NCBI RefSeq assembly: GCF_900055185.1
Contig: NZ_FIZX01000001.1
Location: forward strand, 1,550,001 to 1,614,000
DNA: 64,000 nucleotides
Source of the DNA: Grimontia celer
GTDB taxonomy: Bacteria > Pseudomonadota > Gammaproteobacteria > Enterobacterales > Vibrionaceae
Reading direction: 5' to 3'
The position numbers were made by a program, and so were the translations under genes. Below, piece by piece: positions 1 to 9,083 of the stretch (positions within the stretch are counted from its first letter, which is position 1; each line of letters opens with the position of its first letter). The notes beneath the pieces were generated by a model. That model did not search any database and was not told the DNA's origin. It was given only the letters and a program-made list of their open reading frames with translations.

Positions 1-240
1 GGCATTGCCCGTGCGTTGGGCGAGACCATGGCCATCATTATGGTGATGGGGAATGCGCCAGCGATGCCTAACGGCCTTTTAGAATCAGCACGTACGCTGA
101 CTGCCAACATCGCGCTCGAAATGTCTTACGCGTCTGGCGTACACGCCAGCGCCCTCTACGCGACAGGTATTGTCCTTCTGGTCTTCATCATGATCCTGAA
201 CGCATCCCTGCTTTACCTTAACCGCGAAAAAGCGAGGTAA
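1..240 (+). CDS. pstC: PstC, phosphate ABC transporter permease (3' end only)
   Basis: The reading frame is open from the first base of the window and gives the last 79 residues of an inner-membrane permease. It opens with GIARALGETMAII, the cytoplasmic EAA-loop region typical of PstC, and ends in one hydrophobic helix followed by a basic tail (LNREKAR). PstC pairs with PstA to form the channel of the high-affinity phosphate importer PstSCAB. The next gene, pstA, starts 5 bp after the stop, so the two are co-transcribed. The start, most membrane segments and any Pho box lie outside the window. Confidence 0.93.
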   Translation, partial: GIARALGETMAIIMVMGNAPAMPNGLLESARTLTANIALEMSYASGVHASALYATGIVLLVFIMILNASLLYLNREKAR

Positions 241-245
241 TCACT

Positions 246-1091
246 GTGTTGACCCGTCAAATGAAAGACAAAATTTCGCTGGCTACCGTTTGGGCTGCTG
301 CAGCAATGACCGTTGGTTTCCTGTTCTGGATTATCTGGTACATCCTGAGCAACGGCCTTCAATACGTCGATTGGTCATTTATCACCAGCGATTACACCCG
401 TATCGGAGAACAGTCCGGTATCTGGCCAATGATTGTTTCAACCATCTACATGGTTATCGCATCTATATCTATCGCAGCACCTATTGGCATAATGACGGCA
501 ATCTACCTGACCGAATACGCGAAAGTCGGTAGCCGTCTCGTGAAAGTGATTCGCTTCTGTACCGAATCACTGGCGGGTATCCCGTCTATCATCTTCGGCC
601 TGTTCGGTATGACATTCTTTGTTGCCGTGCTTGGCCTAGGTTTCTCTATCCTCTCTGGGGCACTGACGCTGAGCATTCTTATTCTGCCAGTGATTATCCG
701 CACCACAGAAGAAGCGCTGATGGCGGTGCCGCAAACCTACCGTGAGGGTTCTTATGGTCTGGGCGCATCGAAGATATACACCATATGGAAACTGATTCTA
801 CCGAGTGCTATGCCGGGTATCGTGACTTCCATCATTTTGAGCGTAGGTCGCGTCATTGGCGAATCTGCACCGGTATTTCTGACTGCAGGCATGGTCGCAC
901 GTATCCCAGAAAGCGTGCTGGATTCAGGCCGCACACTGACTGTACACCTCTACAAATTAACCCAGGAGCTCTACACCATTCACGAATGGAACCAGGCCTA
1001 TGCCACCGCGACAGTGCTGATTGTTGTCGTGCTGTTTATCAACATGCTGACCAAGCTTATCGCCAGCAAATTTAGCAAAGCCACTTACTGA
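246..1091 (+). CDS. pstA: PstA, phosphate ABC transporter permease
   Basis: 281 residues with about six membrane segments. It is the second permease of the phosphate importer. The EAA loop that docks on the ATPase is visible around residues 155-180 ([20 protein letters not shown]), followed by the family motif [10 protein letters not shown] near residue 200. I take the GTG at 246 as start because the frame is open there and it lies right after pstC; an in-frame ATG at 261 (MKDKISL) is an alternative. pstB follows after 17 bp with a good Shine-Dalgarno, so pstC-pstA-pstB form one operon that would work in the inner membrane under phosphate limitation. Confidence 0.95.
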   Translation: MLTRQMKDKISLATVWAAAAMTVGFLFWIIWYILSNGLQYVDWSFITSDYTRIGEQSGIWPMIVSTIYMVIASISIAAPIGIMTAIYLTEYAKVGSRLVKVIRFCTESLAGIPSIIFGLFGMTFFVAVLGLGFSILSGALTLSILILPVIIRTTEEALMAVPQTYREGSYGLGASKIYTIWKLILPSAMPGIVTSIILSVGRVIGESAPVFLTAGMVARIPESVLDSGRTLTVHLYKLTQELYTIHEWNQAYATATVLIVVVLFINMLTKLIASKFSKATY

Positions 1092-1108
1092 GCCAGGGAG
1101 AGAACACA

Positions 1109-1891
1109 ATGATGACTGCAACTGCAATGAACACAGCAAACAAATTCGATATCGAAAATCTGAACCTGTTTTATAACAACGGCGCTAACCACGCACTGAA
1201 AGACATCACTTTGCCGATCCCAAGTAAGAAAGTAACGGCACTAATTGGTCCTTCAGGTTGCGGTAAATCTACCCTGCTACGTTGCCTCAACCGCATGAAT
1301 GACCTGATTGAAGGTGTGAAAATCAACGGTCGCTTAGAGATGGATCGCGAGAACGTTTACGGCAATATCGACATCGCCAGCCTTCGCATTAAGGTCGGCA
1401 TGGTATTCCAAAAGCCTAATCCGTTCCCAATGAGCATCTACGACAACGTCGCTTATGGCCTGCGTGCCCAAGGCGTGACTGACAAGAAAAAGCTGGATGA
1501 AGTGGTAGAGAAAAGCCTGCGTGGTGCAGCGCTGTGGGATGAAGTAAAAGATCGCCTGAAATCTCACGCTTTCGGTCTGTCAGGCGGCCAGCAGCAACGT
1601 CTGTGTATCGCCCGTACCATTGCCATGGAGCCAGAAGTGATTCTGATGGACGAACCTACTTCCGCACTTGACCCGATAGCCACCAAGAAAATCGAAGATT
1701 TGATGGAAGAGCTTAAGAAGAACTACACCATCGTTATCGTGACACACTCCATGCAACAAGCGCGTCGTATCTCTGACCGCACTGCCTTCTTCCTGATGGG
1801 TGAACTGGTGGAACATGATGAAACTGCCAACCTGTTTGCCAACCCACGTGACGATCGTACCCGTGGGTATGTGAACGGTGATTTTGGTTAA
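1109..1891 (+). CDS. pstB: PstB, phosphate ABC transporter ATPase
   Basis: 260 residues, the normal length for PstB. Walker A is GPSGCGKST at about residues 47-55, the ABC signature is LSGGQQQR and Walker B is [13 protein letters not shown]. This cytoplasmic ATPase powers phosphate import through PstC/PstA. Translation starts after a GGGAGAG Shine-Dalgarno six bases ahead of ATG 1109. A strong terminator follows about 60 bp downstream. No phoU gene lies between pstB and the terminator, unlike the pstSCAB-phoU order of Escherichia coli. This resembles the second, phoU-less pst operon that many Vibrionaceae carry (family knowledge, not shown here). Confidence 0.96.
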   Translation: MMTATAMNTANKFDIENLNLFYNNGANHALKDITLPIPSKKVTALIGPSGCGKSTLLRCLNRMNDLIEGVKINGRLEMDRENVYGNIDIASLRIKVGMVFQKPNPFPMSIYDNVAYGLRAQGVTDKKKLDEVVEKSLRGAALWDEVKDRLKSHAFGLSGGQQQRLCIARTIAMEPEVILMDEPTSALDPIATKKIEDLMEELKKNYTIVIVTHSMQQARRISDRTAFFLMGELVEHDETANLFANPRDDRTRGYVNGDFG

Positions 1892-1953
1892 AAACCAACC
1901 ATTCAACACAAGAGCTTCTCATTACAACTATAACAATCGCGATGGATTATTTT

Positions 1954-1978
1954 GCCCCCGTCTCCCGGGGGCTTTTTT
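1954..1978 (+). terminator. Rho-independent terminator of the pst operon
   Basis: A perfect 7-bp stem (GCCCCCG/CGGGGGC) with a five-base loop is followed by six T residues. It closes the pst operon. Confidence 0.92.
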
Positions 1979-2243
1979 ATTTCTTCGCTAAAAACCAACC
2001 CAATATAAATGACTGATATTTATAAAATATCGTCATTTCGGTTAACAAATCGTTGAAACAATTCTTAAAACGAACAAACCCTGTCCAAGTTCCGCAATTT
2101 AATACCAATTTGACAGATTTCTGACTTGCTAAGCGATTAAGATTCATAATAATCATGGAGTCAAAATATTGAACCAAGCCAATCAGGCGCTGTCTCTACG
2201 TGACGAAATGTAGAAACACTCAGAGATTAATCTGGAGTTAATA

Positions 2244-2690
2244 ATGAAAAAGATGGCAATCGCAATGCTGGTCGCTCCTGCAATTCTGGCAGGCTGTGCA
2301 ACCAGCACTTCAGGCAAAGGTGACGCAATGGAAGTGTCTAAAGCTAACATGCAACACCACAACTGGGTTTTGGAAAGCGTTGATGGTCAACCACTGAATC
2401 TGCCAGAAGGTTTTGCAGCACCAAGTCTTGAGATTGGTGAGTCATTCACAGCAAATGGCCACGGTGGTTGTAACCGTTACTTTGGTCAAGGCGAGCTGAA
2501 AGGCGATAAGTTCCGCATCGATAAGATGGCCAGCACCATGATGGCATGTCCTGAGCCGGCAATGAACCTGGAAGGTGTTATGACTAAAGTGTTGGGTGAT
2601 TGGAGTGATGTGACTCTGACTAAGCAAACACTGGTTCTGGAAAACAGCGAACACGTACTGTCTTTCCAACTTCGTGACTGGGTAAACTAA
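2244..2690 (+). CDS. META-domain lipoprotein (HslJ-like)
   Basis: 148 residues. The N-terminus is a lipoprotein signal with lipobox LAGC (cysteine at residue 18). The rest is one META domain of the HslJ type: NWVLESVDGQPL near residue 40, GGCNRYFGQ near 75 and MASTMMACPEP near 95. META lipoproteins are linked to the cell envelope and, in some bacteria, to novobiocin resistance or motility, but the molecular role is unknown. The start is fixed by a GGAG Shine-Dalgarno six bases upstream of ATG 2244. It stands alone, after a 350-bp AT-rich gap beyond the pst terminator that probably carries its promoter. Confidence 0.88.
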   Translation: MKKMAIAMLVAPAILAGCATSTSGKGDAMEVSKANMQHHNWVLESVDGQPLNLPEGFAAPSLEIGESFTANGHGGCNRYFGQGELKGDKFRIDKMASTMMACPEPAMNLEGVMTKVLGDWSDVTLTKQTLVLENSEHVLSFQLRDWVN

Positions 2691-2710
2691 TTCCCTACAC
2701 AAAGTGATTC

Positions 2711-2761
2711 AAGCATCTAGTATGAATCCAGATGCTTCTAACAGCCTCCTCCGGGAGGCTG
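2711..2761. terminator. Two hairpins between converging genes
   Basis: AAGCATCT (2711-2718) pairs with AGATGCTT (2730-2737). CAGCCTCC (2742-2749) pairs with GGAGGCTG (2754-2761) across a four-base loop. The second stem spans the last codons of the minus-strand cyclase gene. Neither has a convincing T-run, so a role in stopping transcription between the two converging genes is an inference. Confidence 0.4.
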
Positions 2762-4345
2762 TATGATTTCAGGCATATAGACCCAATGGAAGGTTCCTCT
2801 TCCCTCTGCCACGGCCTTGCCAAGCGCAACCTCACCATAAGCCAATACCTTAGAAGCTTCCAATGACTTTGCTTCATGTACAGTCACACCACCAATCGAG
2901 ATAGAAATAATCTCTGATCCCACTTCTTTGTCGAATGGCAGTCTTAACAATTTCACTGCTTCTATGCACGCTTCAGCCATAGGCGCACCATCTTTGGTGT
3001 TTGGCAGCAGCACCGCGAAAGTTTCCCCACTGTAACGCGCCAGCAAATCACCTGGACGCTTCATGGTATCTGAAATAGCAGAACCGATAAGGCGAATCGC
3101 TTTATCCCCGGCCACACGGCCATGTTTGGCGTTGTACGTCGACATATTGTCGATTTCAATGATCATCAGGCTGATGTAGAGGTTGTCGCGCTGTGTACGA
3201 CGCACTTCCGCTTGCACACTCTGCTCAAAGTACTCGCGGTTGTAATAACCCGTCAGTCCATCGCTCTTAGAGAGCTTTTCCAGTTTCTTATTGGCCTCAC
3301 GAAGCTCCCGGGTTTTCTCATCCACACGCTTTTGAATCGTCAGTGCGCGGTGCTGAAGCATATAAAGCAGATAGGCAAGTAATGAGAAGATCAGCACACC
3401 GATAAAGAAGATCAGATGCGGGAAAATGCTCATTCTGGAATGAACATAAGCAGCCGATGGCGTGCCACGTAACAGCCATTCACGGCCTGCAAAGAAAATC
3501 GGCTCAGATTCGTAAGTGAGTGCTTCGACAGGCGGTTGGCCCAAGTCCACGACATTGGAGTAAATGACATCGCTTTGTTCCGAGAGCCCTTTATCCACCA
3601 ACTCAAGATTGATTGACTCTTTCACGGTGTTGTTGATAGCAAGGTCAAAAATATCGGAAACATCAAACAATGCCACCAGGAAGCCGCGAAGTGCATCCTC
3701 CCTGTCCGCATCCGTTTCCGGATCGCCAAAAAATACCGGCAGCAGCATCAAGAATCCGCTGTGATCCTCAAATTCACGCTTTAGACGGATGGCGGGTGTT
3801 GCTATTGGTACGCCTCGGTACCAACTCATCTCAAGCGCGTCTTTCATCGAAGGACGGGAAGCAAGATCAAAGCCCAAGACATTTTGGTTTTGTTCATAAG
3901 GATGGATATATCGAACGGGGAAATAGCGGTTGCGCGAGACAGCAGAAACAAGGTTCCCTTCCTCATTCAGCTCGACGATTTCAAACAGCGCGAACTCCAG
4001 TGCCGCTTCTGCTTCATAAAGTTCACGATCAACTTCACTGACCACTTCCGCCCACTCCATCGCATGGATGTTGGGGTGTCTATCCATCACAGCTTGGGAG
4101 AGCTCGACAAAGGACTCTTCGTTAATGCCTTCATCCATCACAAGTTGATTTCTGAGGGCATACATAAGCTCGATACCGATGTTCAGCTCGCGCCCAAGAG
4201 ATAGCGCGGCATTCTCTACGTCCTTCTGGATTTCATGTTCAATCGACTGCTGTTCAGACTGATAAAGTGACATGGCGGCAAGGAACGAAAAAAACAGCCC
4301 CACAAAGACTGTAAGTATCGTTGAATATAAAACCCGCTTCGCCAT
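2738..4345 (-). CDS. CHASE-sensor GGDEF protein with atypical SGETF motif
   Basis: 535 residues. A membrane helix at about 7-29 and a second near 310-330 enclose an extracytoplasmic CHASE domain (about 60-260, with WAEVV, YFPVRYIHP and GFDLASRP blocks). A short coiled segment leads to a C-terminal GGDEF domain (about 365-525). Such proteins make c-di-GMP in response to a small ligand. The active-site loop reads RYSGETF instead of RYGGEEF, so the fourth motif residue is Thr. The metal-binding EID and the inhibitory RxxD (RPGD, five residues before the motif) are kept. Activity may therefore be reduced or lost. The gene is monocistronic and converges on the META lipoprotein gene. Confidence 0.88.
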   Translation of the reverse strand: MAKRVLYSTILTVFVGLFFSFLAAMSLYQSEQQSIEHEIQKDVENAALSLGRELNIGIELMYALRNQLVMDEGINEESFVELSQAVMDRHPNIHAMEWAEVVSEVDRELYEAEAALEFALFEIVELNEEGNLVSAVSRNRYFPVRYIHPYEQNQNVLGFDLASRPSMKDALEMSWYRGVPIATPAIRLKREFEDHSGFLMLLPVFFGDPETDADREDALRGFLVALFDVSDIFDLAINNTVKESINLELVDKGLSEQSDVIYSNVVDLGQPPVEALTYESEPIFFAGREWLLRGTPSAAYVHSRMSIFPHLIFFIGVLIFSLLAYLLYMLQHRALTIQKRVDEKTRELREANKKLEKLSKSDGLTGYYNREYFEQSVQAEVRRTQRDNLYISLMIIEIDNMSTYNAKHGRVAGDKAIRLIGSAISDTMKRPGDLLARYSGETFAVLLPNTKDGAPMAEACIEAVKLLRLPFDKEVGSEIISISIGGVTVHEAKSLEASKVLAYGEVALGKAVAEGRGTFHWVYMPEIIQPPGGGC

Positions 4346-4452
4346 CCCTTCATCGTCCTTTTCAAGATGTTAACTAATTGTTGGACATAATCTTAGATCC
4401 CGCCAGCATTGGGCAATCAATACAGAATAACCACACGTAGAAATACAATAAC

Positions 4453-4478
4453 GCCCGGACCTTTAAAAAGACCCGGGC
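4453..4478 (-). terminator. Probable terminator of metE
   Basis: GCCCGG (4453-4458) pairs with CCGGGC (4473-4478) around a 14-base loop, 26 bp past the metE stop codon. The T-rich stretch on the minus strand is broken (GTTATTGTATTT), so strength is uncertain. Confidence 0.6.
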
Positions 4479-4504
4479 ATTTTGTTAACGTTCCGTAAAC
4501 TTTT

Positions 4505-6775
4505 CTACTGTGTCGCAGAGCGCAATGTTTTCGCCGCTTCCACCAAGTTAGCCAGTGCTGATTCAACTTCAGTCCAGTTACGGGTTTTAAGGCCACAATC
4601 TGGATTCACCCACAAACGCTCGTCAGGAATTGTTTTACGCGCCTTTTCCAACAGTCCAACAATACTTTCTACCGGCGGAATGTTTGGTGAGTGAATGTCA
4701 TACACACCTGGGCCGATTTCATTCGGGTACGAAAACTCTTCAAAAGCTTGCAATAGTTCCATGTCAGAACGCGAGGTTTCGATCGTAATGACATCGGCAT
4801 CCAGCGCTGCAACCGAATCGATGATGTCATTAAACTCGCTGTAACACATGTGGGTATGGATTTGAGTGTCAGCCACTGCACTTGCCGCTGAGATTTTAAA
4901 GGCATTTACCGCCCATTCCAGATAAGCTTTCCAATCGCTCACTTTCAACGGCATGCCCTCTCGAATAGCAGGTTCGTCAATCTGGATGATCTTGATGCCT
5001 GCATCCTGAAGATCTGCGACTTCATCACGCAGTGCCAGCGCGATTTGCTCAGCGATTTGTTGGCGCGAAAGGTCTTCACGAGGGAAAGTCCAACCCAAAA
5101 TTGTCACCGGCCCCGTCAGCATGCCTTTGACTGGCTTCTCTGAAAGCGACTGCGCATAAGTAGCCCACTCAACAGTAATGGGTGATTCACGGGAAATATC
5201 CCCAACAATCACTGCAGGTTTCACGCAGCGCGACCCATAACTTTGTACCCAACCAAATCGGGTTACTGCAAAACCATCTAGATTCTCCGCAAAGTATTCC
5301 ACCATGTCATTTCGTTCCGGCTCACCGTGAACCAGCACATCGAGTCCCAGCTTCTCCTGACGTTCGATGGCATCTTTTATGTGTCCTTGCATTGCTGACT
5401 TGTAATCTGCGTCAGTAAGGTTTCCGGCTTTGTGAGCGCGGCGCTGCTGGCGAATTTCTCCAGTTTGCGGGAAGGAACCAATAGTTGTCGTTGGGAACAA
5501 TGGTAGATTCAGCGTCGCTTTCTGCGCTTCTGCGCGCTGAGCGTAGTCTACGTCGCGCTTTGCCAAAGCGTCTGTAATCGCATTCACTCTCGCCTGAACT
5601 TCTGGCTTGTTCACGCGGGTACTGGTCGCACGGGCTTCAATCGCAGCGCTGTATTCAGCACATTTCGTGATAGCCGTTTCGTTACCGCTTAGCGCTTCCG
5701 CAAGTAGCACGACTTCGCCAGTTTTCTGTTTGGCAAAGGCGAGCCAGGATTCAACTTCTGGCTCCAGGTCGGTTTCCTGTTCCAAATCCACAGGTGTATG
5801 CAGCAACGAACAACTGGTTGAAAGCCAAGCACGGTCCCCCAATTTTTCGATTGCCGGCGTCAATGTTTTAATCCAGGTGTTCAGGTTGGCTTTCCAAACA
5901 TTACGGCCGTTGATGGTGCCTAAGGAAATAATCCAGTCTTGCGGAACAGAGTTGACCACAGCATCAAGCTGTTGTGGAGCCACATTCAAGTCAATGTGCA
6001 AGCCGTTCACTTTCAATTGAGAAATGATGTCGAGTTGTTGTTCCACTGATTCAAAGTAGGTTGTCAGCAGCAGTTTCACATCGCCTGCAATCACCTGATA
6101 GGCGAGATTGTAGGCTTTACGCCAAGCTTCTGGTAATTCCAGCGCCAGAATAGGTTCATCAATTTGTACCCACTCAACGCCCTGAGCTTTAAATTTGGCA
6201 AAGATTTGCTGATACACGGATAGCAATCGAGGTAACAAATCCAAGCGGTTGAACCCCTCTTCTTTCTCTTTACCCAGATACAAATAGGAGAGCGGGCCAA
6301 GAATCACGGGTTTAACACTGTGACCCGATTTCTGTGCTTCGTTGACCTCATCGAAGATTTGGTTCCAGCTCAGGTTGAATTCATCCTCTTTAGTGAATTC
6401 AGGAACAATGTAGTGGTAATTGGTGTTGAACCATTTCGTCATATCTGACGCGGCGCAGCTGCAACCTGTTGGCGCTTTACCTCGGGCAATGCGGAACAAG
6501 GTATCTAAATCAGGGTGGCCGTTGCGGTGGCGCTTAGGAATATGTCCCAACGTCAAACTGGTTTGAAGAACCTGATCGTACCAAGCGAAATCACCGACAG
6601 TGACGAACGACAGCCCTGCGTCTTTTTGTACCTGCCAGTTGTGATGACGAATTGTCGCCCCCACATCTAGCAATCCTTGTTGAGAGATCTCACCTTGCCA
6701 GTATTGTTCGAGTGCAAATTTCAGTTCGCGTTTGTTACCGATGCGAGGGTAACCAAGAATATGCGTTGTGGTCAT
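4505..6775 (-). CDS. metE: MetE, cobalamin-independent methionine synthase
   Basis: 756 residues from ATG 6775, the normal length. I chose this start because the protein then begins [13 protein letters not shown] as in MetE homologues and an AAGGAAAG Shine-Dalgarno sits just upstream; the open frame extends 18 codons further. The enzyme moves the methyl group of 5-methyltetrahydropteroyltri-glutamate to homocysteine in the cytoplasm. Zinc-ligand regions are visible as HTHMCYSEF and [11 protein letters not shown] in the C-terminal half. It diverges from metR, and the space between holds tandem MetJ-like boxes and a MetR-like site, which fits repression by MetJ/SAM and activation by MetR/homocysteine. 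Confidence 0.97.
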   Translation of the reverse strand: MTTTHILGYPRIGNKRELKFALEQYWQGEISQQGLLDVGATIRHHNWQVQKDAGLSFVTVGDFAWYDQVLQTSLTLGHIPKRHRNGHPDLDTLFRIARGKAPTGCSCAASDMTKWFNTNYHYIVPEFTKEDEFNLSWNQIFDEVNEAQKSGHSVKPVILGPLSYLYLGKEKEEGFNRLDLLPRLLSVYQQIFAKFKAQGVEWVQIDEPILALELPEAWRKAYNLAYQVIAGDVKLLLTTYFESVEQQLDIISQLKVNGLHIDLNVAPQQLDAVVNSVPQDWIISLGTINGRNVWKANLNTWIKTLTPAIEKLGDRAWLSTSCSLLHTPVDLEQETDLEPEVESWLAFAKQKTGEVVLLAEALSGNETAITKCAEYSAAIEARATSTRVNKPEVQARVNAITDALAKRDVDYAQRAEAQKATLNLPLFPTTTIGSFPQTGEIRQQRRAHKAGNLTDADYKSAMQGHIKDAIERQEKLGLDVLVHGEPERNDMVEYFAENLDGFAVTRFGWVQSYGSRCVKPAVIVGDISRESPITVEWATYAQSLSEKPVKGMLTGPVTILGWTFPREDLSRQQIAEQIALALRDEVADLQDAGIKIIQIDEPAIREGMPLKVSDWKAYLEWAVNAFKISAASAVADTQIHTHMCYSEFNDIIDSVAALDADVITIETSRSDMELLQAFEEFSYPNEIGPGVYDIHSPNIPPVESIVGLLEKARKTIPDERLWVNPDCGLKTRNWTEVESALANLVEAAKTLRSATQ

Positions 6776-6793
6776 GACTCTTTCCTTATTTTT

Positions 6794-6825
6794 AGCCGTC
6801 CAGATGTTTACATGTCCACATTGAT
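6794..6825. promoter_or_regulatory. Tandem met boxes (MetJ operator)
   Basis: Four consecutive 8-bp units (AGCCGTCC, AGATGTTT, ACATGTCC, ACATTGAT) match the met-box consensus AGACGTCT at roughly 6, 6, 5 and fewer positions, in exact 8-bp register. They lie 19-50 bp upstream of the metE start. MetJ binds such head-to-tail boxes cooperatively with S-adenosylmethionine, so this is probably the metE operator. Confidence 0.6.
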
Positions 6826-6869
6826 TCATTAGAGTGCATAAAACAAACTCAAATTACTCAAACGGATAT

Positions 6870-6882
6870 TGAGAAAAATTCA
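6870..6882. promoter_or_regulatory. MetR-like binding site
   Basis: TGAGAAAAATTCA differs by one base from the MetR consensus TGAAN5TTCA. Its last base is the first base of the metR start codon, which would suit autoregulation of metR as well as control of metE. Confidence 0.45.
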
Positions 6883-7793
6883 TGCTAGAAGTGAAACACT
6901 TACGTACGCTGGCTGTACTGAGAGGTACAGGGTCTTTGACCTCAACCGCCACGCAATTGTGTCTGACTCAATCCGCATTGAGTCATCAGCTCAAAGACTT
7001 AGAGCAGCGCATCGGCGCGCCTCTGTTTCTGCGTAAAACCCGCCCAGTGCGCTTTACCGCTGAAGGTCAGGTACTGCTGAAACTGGCAGATGATGTTCTG
7101 CCGAGACTCGCTCAGGCAGAAACTGAGTTGGCCGCTTTGAAGGAAGATGCGCAAGGACGCCTGCACATGGCCATTGAGTGTCACTCTTGTTTCCAATGGT
7201 TGATGCCCGCGCTTAAGGAATACAAAATTAGCTGGCCTCTGGTAACGCTCGATTTCTCATCAGGATTCGGCTTTGAGCCTTTGCCAGCGCTTGCTGGCGG
7301 CGAGCTGGACTTGGTGATCACGTCAGACATTGCGCCGCGCAGTGAAATTCACTACGAAGCCCTCTTTGATTTCGAGATGCGTCTGGTGCTGGCAGACACG
7401 CATCCACTTGCAAAGAAAAAGCACATTGAACCGGAAGATTTGGCTAATGAAACTTTGCTTACCTATCCCGTTCAGCGCCAAAGAATGGATGTGATTAAAC
7501 ACTTTCTGCAGCCAGCAGGGATTGAACCAGCCAACTTCAAATCGGCGGACAACACACTGATGCTGATTCAAATGGTAACGGCGGGGCTTGGTGTGGCGGC
7601 ACTCCCCAACTGGGCAATCAGTGAGTTCTCACGACAAGGTCTGGTCGTAGACAGACCATTAGGTAAAGGGTTATGGAGACGTTTGTTTGCCGCCGTTAGA
7701 AACCAAGAGGCACAACGTCCCTACCTCCAGGCATTCTTTTCAACAGCTCGGAACCAGTGCCATACGCACTTGGAAGGGATCAAGCGCGTGTAA
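6882..7793 (+). CDS. metR: MetR, LysR-family regulator of methionine genes
   Basis: 303 residues. The N-terminal winged helix-turn-helix covers about residues 1-60 (LTSTATQLCLTQSALSHQL), followed by the periplasmic-binding-like effector domain. In MetR this domain binds homocysteine. The divergent position against metE is the classical metE-metR arrangement, and the start MLEVKHLRTLAVL matches MetR proteins. It acts in the cytoplasm as activator of metE and other methionine genes. The stop is 7 bp from the end of the converging DUF4250 gene. Confidence 0.95.
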   Translation: MLEVKHLRTLAVLRGTGSLTSTATQLCLTQSALSHQLKDLEQRIGAPLFLRKTRPVRFTAEGQVLLKLADDVLPRLAQAETELAALKEDAQGRLHMAIECHSCFQWLMPALKEYKISWPLVTLDFSSGFGFEPLPALAGGELDLVITSDIAPRSEIHYEALFDFEMRLVLADTHPLAKKKHIEPEDLANETLLTYPVQRQRMDVIKHFLQPAGIEPANFKSADNTLMLIQMVTAGLGVAALPNWAISEFSRQGLVVDRPLGKGLWRRLFAAVRNQEAQRPYLQAFFSTARNQCHTHLEGIKRV

Positions 7794-7800
7794 TTAGGGA

Positions 7801-7995
7801 CTATTTCTGGCGAAGTTGATTCACCAGTGGATCGTAATAGCAACCCATGGCATCAATTTTCGCCTGGAATTCTTGTAAATCGAGATCGAATTGGGACGCT
7901 AAATCGTCCAGCGAAGAGCACTCAAGGCGCAGCTTTTCATTGACGATGCCATACATAATGGCGCTATCGAGATGATCGAGGTTATGTATTTCCAT
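7801..7995 (-). CDS. DUF4250-like small protein
   Basis: 64 residues from ATG 7995 (MEIHNLDHLDSAIMYG); the open frame runs 18 codons further upstream but that part looks non-coding, and an AGGG lies eight bases before ATG 7995. The pattern IMYGIVNEKLR, then SLDDLA and YDPLVNQL, fits the DUF4250 family of short cytoplasmic proteins. Their function is unknown. It lies tail to tail with metR and is probably monocistronic. The assignment is from pattern memory. Confidence 0.7.
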   Translation of the reverse strand: MEIHNLDHLDSAIMYGIVNEKLRLECSSLDDLASQFDLDLQEFQAKIDAMGCYYDPLVNQLRQK

Positions 7996-8070
7996 GACGG
8001 CAACCCTACATGCGGACACATGACTAAAAGCATAGTTCGGCTGCAGCATTGCCAGTGTGAATCAGGCAAC

Positions 8071-8098
8071 AAAAAAGGCACTTCACGTGCCTTTTTAT
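8071..8098 (-). terminator. Terminator of the 8124-8798 gene
   Basis: GGCAC/GTGCC stem extended by an A-run and a T-run on its two sides (minus strand ends in six T residues). It can act on both strands and sits 26 bp past the stop of the minus-strand membrane-protein gene. Confidence 0.85.
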
Positions 8099-8123
8099 TG
8101 TTGCTGAGACAGCTTAAAGTCAA

Positions 8124-8798
8124 TCAGATCATCGTTGACAATGCCACACCAGAAGCGCAACCAATCACTATCAAAGACACGCAAAGCTGCGCAATGTGGG
8201 GCGTGGTCTGACGAAGCAAATGAGAGGCCCAGACCAACACACCCGCCAGAGCCAAACCAAGGCTCATCAGCACTGAATTCACCAACGCATTTGCCGCATC
8301 TGGCTCTAGCATCATACTGCCTACAGCCAATGTTACCGCTGTCAGCATCGCTGCAACAACGCCAATCACTGGCAGAATACGGTGAAACGCCTGAAGGCGT
8401 GAGCGTGCTCTAACCAGAAGGCAATGCGCAGTGATTGCACCTACCAACAGCACTTGCGAAAGCATCAGTAAGGTTGGCAACAAACCTTGCTCAACACCGG
8501 ACATCAGCAACGCTAAAACGCCAAATCCATTCGATAAATGTAACAGCGGAACCGGACCCGATTGCCGGGTTTTGCCTGACTTAGAGCGAAGAGAAAAAAT
8601 GCCGAGGGTAATAAAAGGCAGCGCTGAAAATGGCGAGAAAGGAATTGTCACCGCCCAGCCAGCGACCAAAAACCAGAAAGCTTTGTGTAAACGCCCACGC
8701 TGCCCAGGACAGATATCCCCTTTCAGCAGAACCAGGGTCAGAACCGCTTGCGCTCCTAAAACACCGGCAAGTGTTACAGCGCTAAAAATTTCGTACAT
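8124..8798 (-). CDS. Integral membrane protein, unknown function
   Basis: 224 residues, almost entirely hydrophobic, with about six to seven membrane helices and a basic loop near residues 70-80 (SLRSKSGKTRQ). No motif that I recognise. It resembles conserved hypothetical inner-membrane proteins of vibrios in length and composition, but I cannot name a family. The gene is monocistronic with its own terminator, and its 5' side faces a 285-bp AT-rich gap shared with the divergent GGDEF gene. Confidence 0.7.
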   Translation of the reverse strand: MYEIFSAVTLAGVLGAQAVLTLVLLKGDICPGQRGRLHKAFWFLVAGWAVTIPFSPFSALPFITLGIFSLRSKSGKTRQSGPVPLLHLSNGFGVLALLMSGVEQGLLPTLLMLSQVLLVGAITAHCLLVRARSRLQAFHRILPVIGVVAAMLTAVTLAVGSMMLEPDAANALVNSVLMSLGLALAGVLVWASHLLRQTTPHIAQLCVSLIVIGCASGVALSTMI

Positions 8799-9083
8799 CT
8801 TTTATCACCCAGATCAAATGAACGCAGATTATATACCTTTAGGTAGGTTTATACCCAAACGTTCTGAATCAAGAGTTTTCAGATTGTTTCGATATAAAAC
8901 CACATCGTTTGTGTGTAACAACATTGAGACGATCACAGAACGTAACGATTATTTTGCATTCAGTCGCAACTATATGTAACTGTTTTTATATCAAAGTTAC
9001 AATTGTGAACGCGGTTCAAAATATTACCTTTTGACCGCCTGCATACCTAGGCTTAACGATAATTTTACCAGACAGGATGACTC

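Noticed and set aside
8431-8979. 182-codon plus-strand frame opposite the membrane-protein gene
   Set aside because: Antisense to the better supported 8124-8798 gene; composition is not protein-like and it runs into the AT-rich promoter gap.
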